The notes beneath the pieces are model-generated. The model was not told the DNA's origin. It saw nothing but the letters and a program-made list of their open reading frames with translations, and made no database searches. Positions 1 through 4,600 of a stretch of DNA of 6,110 nucleotides are shown here, in pieces. Origin of the DNA: Clostridium sp. Its GTDB lineage: Bacteria > Bacillota > Clostridia > Clostridiales > Clostridiaceae. The position numbers and the translations under genes were made by a program. The stretch spans positions 1-6,110 of the forward strand of contig JAHAIU010000175.1 in NCBI GenBank assembly GCA_018372555.1, given 5' to 3'. Position 1 is the first letter of the stretch. Each line of letters begins with the position of its first letter.

Positions 1-1134
1 GGAATGCTTTCTGATAAGATAAATAGAAAAAAGATAATGGTTTACTTAGATCTTTTCTGCTCAGGTATTATTGGTATATATGCATTTATATTATTAAGAG
101 GAAGAGATCATGAAATAATAGTAGCAGCAGTAATGTTTATATTATCAATTTGCTACACATTATATGGACCAGCAGTTACAGCTTCTATTCCTCAAGTTGT
201 TGAAGAAGAAAGATTAACATCAGCTAATGGAATAATAAATCAAGTTTCGTCAGTAGTAAATTTTGTGGGACCAATATTTGCAGGGATTCTTTATGGACTA
301 GTTGGAATAAAAGCAATAGTTATAATAAATGCTGTAAGTTTCCTATTCTCAGCTATAATGGAAATGTTCTTAGATATACCTGATGTTGAGAAGAAGTTAG
401 AAGCTTCTGTGGGAGAAGATACTGAAGGCAGCGCTTGTCCAAGTGTTAATGAAAGCGATAGAGCATCTTATTCAAATAAAGAAGCCAAAGTATTCTCTAT
501 GGGCTTTATAAAAAACTCATTTATAGAGATGAAAAACAGCTTTATCTATTTAAAGAAGGAAAAGAAAATAGTTTTAGGGATTATAGCTTCCTATGCTATG
601 TGTAATATATTCTTAGTACCTATTTTATCAATAGTTGCACCTTATTTTATAAATGTATTCTTAGGATTGCCTTCAGAAGTTTATGGAATAGTAGAAGGCA
701 TTTGCGTACTTGGAATGATATTAGGTGGTTTATGGATAAGTGTAAAGCCAAAGATGTTTTCTATGAAAAAGGCCCATTATACTTATTTCCCAATGCTTTT
801 TGGAGTTTTATTAATGTCAAGCTTAGGAGTATTAAAAGTAGGTAATTATGCCTTAGCTGGAGTTTTTGCAGTAGGAGGACTGGCGATAATGTTGTCTTTA
901 TCCCTATCTAATGTATTGACTCTGACTTATATTCAAAAGGAAGTACCTCAAGATATGCTTGGAAGAGTATCAGCCTTTTCAACAGCGGTAGCAACTATAA
1001 GTGTGGCACCAGGACAATTGCTTTATGGACAAGTGATTGATGCTGGATTTAGTATAGGATCAATATTACTAGTAACAGCAATAATTAATGCTTTATTAAT
1101 TATGTTTATTAAATGGAACGTAAGAAGCTTATAA
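1..1134 (+). CDS. MFS transporter, DHA3/MefA-like drug-efflux type (5'-truncated by window edge)
   Basis: An integral membrane secondary transporter, probably a proton-driven exporter; the substrate cannot be read from sequence. The frame is open from base 1, and the visible part begins GMLSDKINRKK, the major facilitator motif A found in the loop between helices 2 and 3. The true start and about 60 residues (helices 1-2) therefore lie upstream, and the ATG at 4 is not the start. Counting that Met as 1, hydrophobic helices follow at about 11-31, 38-56, 80-98 and 101-122. A polar, Ser/Glu-rich central loop spans about 124-188, and the second six-helix half begins near 190. Two stretches are typical of the MefA-like/DHA3 branch: SIPQVVEEERLTSANG at 61-76, and the late IQKEVPQDMLGRVSAF segment. 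It ends at TAA 1132-1134. The 417-bp gap to the next gene argues against an operon. The superfamily is secure, the branch likely, and the substrate unknown. Confidence 0.9.
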   Translation, partial: GMLSDKINRKKIMVYLDLFCSGIIGIYAFILLRGRDHEIIVAAVMFILSICYTLYGPAVTASIPQVVEEERLTSANGIINQVSSVVNFVGPIFAGILYGLVGIKAIVIINAVSFLFSAIMEMFLDIPDVEKKLEASVGEDTEGSACPSVNESDRASYSNKEAKVFSMGFIKNSFIEMKNSFIYLKKEKKIVLGIIASYAMCNIFLVPILSIVAPYFINVFLGLPSEVYGIVEGICVLGMILGGLWISVKPKMFSMKKAHYTYFPMLFGVLLMSSLGVLKVGNYALAGVFAVGGLAIMLSLSLSNVLTLTYIQKEVPQDMLGRVSAFSTAVATISVAPGQLLYGQVIDAGFSIGSILLVTAIINALLIMFIKWNVRSL

Positions 1135-1190
1135 AATTAAGAATTAATGAAAAAATTCTTATAAGAGTTTTAAAAGCAATTAATTTTTTT
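1133..1190 (+). terminator. weak AT-rich terminator-like element after the transporter gene
   Basis: Immediately after the transporter stop, AAGAATT (1139-1145) can pair with AATTCTT (1154-1160) around an 8-nt loop. Alternatively, the A-rich bases at 1133-1140 can pair with TTAATTTT at 1180-1187. A run of seven T lies at 1184-1190. The position and T-run suit factor-independent termination of the transporter mRNA, but the stems are short and nearly without GC. This is a weak call. Confidence 0.28.
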
Positions 1191-1197
1191 GAGCACT

Positions 1198-1233
1198 TAA
1201 ATTTATTAAATAATATATATATAAATAAATTTA
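1198..1233. repeat. AT-only inverted repeat
   Basis: TAAATTTATT at 1198-1207 is matched by its reverse complement AATAAATTTA at 1224-1233, with a 16-nt A/T spacer containing an alternating TA run. Every base is A or T, so chance symmetry is likely and the hairpin would be weak. It is recorded as structure, not as a proven regulatory site. Confidence 0.35.
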
Positions 1234-1262
1234 TAAGAAGGATAAAATATATAGAAATAAAA

Positions 1263-1314
1263 AATAGCTCTAATTGGACATAATATTATCGATTTATGTT
1301 TAATTAGAGTTATT
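1263..1314 (-). terminator. 21-bp hairpin with T-rich flank facing the minus strand
   Basis: Bases 1263-1283 pair without bulges with 1294-1314, leaving a 10-nt loop (1284-1293). Eighteen pairs are Watson-Crick and three are G-T pairs (1267/1310, 1276/1301, 1277/1300), which would be G-U wobbles in a plus-strand transcript but A-C mismatches in a minus-strand one. Left of the stem, plus-strand bases 1255-1264 read aaataaaaaa, so a minus-strand transcript would end in UUUUUUAUUU after the hairpin. The plus-strand side has no T-run downstream. The flank therefore suits a minus-strand terminator, whereas the wobble pattern favours folding of a plus-strand RNA. A role as a transporter-mRNA 3' end or as a relic of a mobile element is also possible. 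Confidence 0.45.
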
Positions 1315-1370
1315 ATGATATTAAAAGAAAAATTTAAAATTCTCAAAATATTGGGATAAATTAGCAAGAT

Positions 1371-1392
1371 ACTAATATATATTCACTAATAT
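1371..1392. repeat. 8-bp direct repeat ACTAATAT, 14-bp period
   Basis: ACTAATAT occurs at 1371-1378 and again at 1385-1392, separated by ATATTC. It lies about 50-70 bp upstream of the proposed promoter of the glycosidase gene, where an activator or repressor could bind. In DNA this AT-rich, a chance repeat is quite possible. Confidence 0.3.
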
Positions 1393-1395
1393 CTC

Positions 1396-1416
1396 CTATA
1401 TAATTTACTTATATAG
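1396..1416. promoter_or_regulatory. perfect 8-bp palindrome, possible operator
   Basis: CTATATAA (1396-1403) and TTATATAG (1409-1416) are perfect inverted repeats around a 5-nt centre TTTAC. Outside it, CCTATA at 1395-1400 and TATAGG at 1417-1422 form a second, slightly offset symmetric pair. The left half overlaps a TATAAT hexamer (1399-1404), although no good -35 element lies 16-18 bp upstream of it. The geometry resembles a dimeric repressor site, but no regulator family can be named from it. Confidence 0.3.
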
Positions 1417-1438
1417 TATAGGTAAAAACTGTATTAAA

Positions 1439-1467
1439 TTGTATGTTTTTTACAAGGTCTATATTAT
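1439..1467 (+). promoter_or_regulatory. candidate sigma-A promoter for the GH101 gene
   Basis: TTGTAT at 1439-1444 (three of six match to TTGACA) is followed after exactly 17 bp by TATTAT at 1462-1467 (five of six match to TATAAT). Transcription would start near 1474 and leave a leader of about 78 nt before the start codon. This is the best-spaced pair in the spacer. The -35 match is weak and AT-rich DNA gives many false -10 boxes. Confidence 0.4.
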
Positions 1468-1533
1468 AAGAGAAGGTATAAAGGGGGGAAATAATAGGAT
1501 ATTGGGAGGAAGTATTATAATCACAAATTTATG

Positions 1534-1540
1534 AGAAGGG
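1534..1540 (+). promoter_or_regulatory. ribosome binding site favouring the 1552 start
   Basis: AGAAGGG ends 11 nt before ATG 1552. The better Shine-Dalgarno match, GGGAGGA at 1504-1510, is 20 nt before the in-frame ATG at 1531 and 41 nt before 1552, too far for normal initiation at either. I therefore prefer 1552. Starting at 1531 would add seven residues, MRRVVCI, and still give an acceptable signal peptide. Confidence 0.5.
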
Positions 1541-1551
1541 TAGTGTGTATT

Positions 1552-1653
1552 ATGGTTAGTATCCTTAAGGGAAGTAAGAAGAGGCTTGGAGCTGCATTAA
1601 CAGCTTTCATAGTATCTTGTACATTTATATTTCCGTCTTTACATGTTTTAGCA
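1552..1653 (+). other. Sec signal peptide of the GH101 protein
   Basis: The N-terminus has a basic stretch (KGSKKR, residues 6-11), a hydrophobic core from L12 to about V32, and a small-residue cleavage site VLA-AP, with cutting most likely after A34. No YSIRK motif is present. No lipobox is evident: C23 sits inside the hydrophobic core. A secreted enzyme is predicted, free or wall-bound depending on the unseen C-terminus. Confidence 0.85.
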
Positions 1654-4600
1654 GCACCAAAAACAATGGCACATATAAAGGCTGGAAGTGGTAATGGTAA
1701 TGGACATTTTGGTAGTACAAACCCAGAGGCATTTGTATTATCAGATAAAAAAGATATTACAGATGAAGCAATTAGCTTCCAGATGAAAGTAGGAAGTACA
1801 AAAAATGATACAAGATTTCGTTTTGTCACCAAATATGTAGACGATAACAATTGGGGATATGTCGCATATGATGGAGCAACAGGTTGGTTTACAGAATATA
1901 AGAATGGTGATAAGACAGGATATCCAGGAATTACAGGCCTGCCAGAATTAAACCAAGATGATATGTTAAATATTAGTGCAGTATATGAGGAAAATGGACT
2001 TAAACTAAAGGTAGAGAATAAAACAAGTGGTGAGAGTGGAGAAGCACTAATTAATACAGCCGATTTCATTAGTTTAAAAGATAAAGCAGGAAAGATTGGA
2101 TTTGGTGCAGCTACTTATGGAACTGCATACACTGATATCTATTTTTCAGATGTAACAGTTGGAGATGATATTTACACAACTTATAATGCTTGGACATTAT
2201 ATAAAGAAGGTCTTGCAGGTCAAGTATGGGAACCATCAGTAGTAGTTACAGATGATGAGGAACCAGAAGTTCCATCTGAACAAGGTCAAAAGTGGATTAA
2301 GTTAACAGGTGGATCAAATAACTCTGGTGGACATGCTTATGGTAATCCAGCAGTAAAAGGACCAGTTTTATTACTTGATAATGATAAAAGAATGGAAAAG
2401 TCAGGAGAGCTATCATTAAAATTAAAGCCAAGTAATAACTGGGGAGTTTTTCATACTTATGTAGACGATAATAATTGGTTATATATAGGATATGATTCAA
2501 GTAGTAAGTGGTATTATCAATATAAGTTGAATGGTACTGAGTCTTATCCAAGTATTTCAGGTCTTCCAGCACCTGTAGAGGGTGAAGAACTACAAATGAC
2601 TATATCCTTAAATAATGAGACACTAGCAGTAACTGTTAATGGAACTACAGCTAGAGTTACTAATCAAGCTTTAATTTCTTTTGCTGACAAGACTTCTGGA
2701 AAAGGAAGATTTGGAGTAAAGACAAATGGAGCAAGTTCAATTTCCTTTGCAGATGTAAAATATAATGGAACAAGCGCTATGGAAGATAACTGGGTATTTG
2801 CTGCAGAGCGTATAGGACAAAAAGTAGAAGAAGTATATTCAAAGCTTGTACCAGTATCAGGAACTGTTTTAAATAAAGATGGAGATCCTATTCCAGAAGC
2901 AGTTATACGTATAGGAGCAAACTCAGTTAAGAGTGATGTAAATGGAAGGTATCAATTTGATGGCTTAGAAATTGGAGAATATAATATGGCTGCTACAAAG
3001 CCAGGTTATGAGGCATATTCTAAGGTTATAAATGTTGAAGATAAAGACAATGTAATAAATATTACATTAGAAGAAAAAACATCATTAGATTTAACACAAT
3101 ATGATACTATTTCATCAAATGAAATGAAAGTATATATTGGAAAGACATTCCCTGTTGTTGCTAGGTATCAAATTCTTAAAGATGTCAAGGAAATGGAAGG
3201 ACAATATTTCCGTGGTAATGAAACTAAACTTAATACTGTAGCAATCAATGGTGTGAAAATTGTACCAACTGTTACAGTTGAACAAACAGAAGCAGATTTT
3301 AGAATATATTCAATGCATGTTGAAAACACTGAAAACAACATAAATTTTGATATGAAAATAAAAGTAAGTGTAAAAGAAAATGATTTAACATGGGAAGTAA
3401 TAGAAATTAAAAAGGTAGAGGGTTCTGCAAAGATTGGAACTATTGATGTTCCAGGTTTAAATCTTTTAACAGTAGATGCTGTAGAAGAAGGAGCTAATTT
3501 TGCAGGAGCACAAACATCTACAACTACAACATCAAGTGGTGATGTATTTATAGATTTTGAAAATGGATTTGTTCCATCAAAAACAGATTCTTATCTATAT
3601 GGATTCCTTACAAATAACAAGTTAAGTGCAGGTCTTTTCAGTAATTCAGAAGCAGAAGGAGATAAACGTGTTGTAAGAAACAATGGTGCAGATACAATGA
3701 GTATTACAAGTGCTCCATGGTATTATGAATTAGGAGATAAAAACGGACAAAAGGCAGCTGCAAAATATAAAGATTATCCAGTAAGTGATTTACCAGTTGC
3801 AAAAGTTGCTATTGCAGCAGATGAAAATGGAGATAATGACATTGACTGGAATGACGGAGCTCTTGCATTCCGTGATATTATGAATATTCCTTATGAAGCA
3901 GATGTAATTAAGGATATGGTTAACTATCGTATCGTTATGAACTTTGCAAGTATGGCATCTAACCCTTATTTAACAACAGCTGATAATATTAAGAAGGTCT
4001 TTCTTGCAACAGATGGACTTCCACAATCAGTTATGTTAAAGGGATATGGAAATGAAGGTCATGATTCAGCAAACTCTGAATATGCAGATATTGCAGAACG
4101 TGAAGGTGGAGTAGAAGATTTCCAAGACTTAATTAAAATTGCACATGATTATAATACAGAAATTGGTGTTCACATTAATGCGCAAGAAGCATATCCAGAA
4201 GCAGCTTCATTTAATGAAGATATGTTACAAAAGCCAATAGGCAATGGATGGGGATGGCTAGACCAATCTCATGTAATCGATAAGCTTTGGGATTTATCAA
4301 GTGAAGCAAGATGGAAGCGTCTTGTACAATTCTATGATCGTATAAATGGAACAAGCTTCTACAATAGAGCATGGCCAGAGGCAGTAGTAAATTCACTAGG
4401 TGAAGTAACTGCAAGTAAAGAGGAAATTAAGGCTGATGCTGAAAAACGTGAAAATAATATGGATTTCATCTATCTTGATGTATGGTATCAAGATGCATGG
4501 GAAACAAGAAATGTTGCAAAAGAAATTAATTCCCTTGGTTGGAGATTCACAACAGAGTTTAGTGCACAAGGTGAGTATGACTCAACATGGCAACACTGGT

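Larger units (their letters stand above)
1135..1551. other. 417-bp AT-rich intergenic region, no gene
   Basis: No reading frame here looks coding: the only plus-strand ATG with a following frame near the left end (1147) stops after five codons. The region contains symmetric elements (1198-1233, 1263-1314, 1396-1416), a direct repeat (1371-1392), a plausible promoter (1439-1467) and purine-rich Shine-Dalgarno-like tracts (1481-1488, 1504-1510, 1534-1540). No tRNA, rRNA or recognisable riboswitch was seen. Confidence 0.75.

Noticed and set aside
4..6. ATG at position 4 as the transporter start
   Set aside because: It falls inside the conserved loop-2/3 motif of the superfamily, and the frame is open through base 1. 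The gene must begin upstream of the window.
1382..1404. Promoter using TATAAT at 1399-1404
   Set aside because: The -10 match is perfect, but the nearest -35-like hexamer (TTCACT, 1382-1387) is only 11 bp away and no hexamer at 16-18 bp resembles TTGACA.
1531..1533. ATG at 1531 as the GH101 start
   Set aside because: Its only upstream Shine-Dalgarno match is 20 nt away, whereas 1552 has AGAAGGG at 11 nt. It is kept as an alternative because it would still give a signal peptide.
1135..1551. CRISPR array, insertion sequence or attachment site in the spacer
   Set aside because: There are no regularly spaced repeats of 25-40 bp, no transposase remnant and no target-site duplications. Only short AT-rich repeats are present.
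1521..2069. Open frame of 182 codons on the minus strand
   Set aside because: It lies opposite the signal peptide and first module of the GH101 gene, has a low-complexity Ser/Leu/Pro-rich translation and no recognisable domain. It is a shadow of the plus-strand gene.
2297..2572. Open frame of 91 codons on the minus strand
   Set aside because: Its Tyr/Leu/His-rich translation is the antisense image of AT-rich coding sequence in the second LamG-like module, with no family resemblance.
4211..4414. Open frame of 67 codons on the minus strand
   Set aside because: It is fully inside the GH101 catalytic barrel on the opposite strand. The plus-strand frame shows conserved family motifs throughout.
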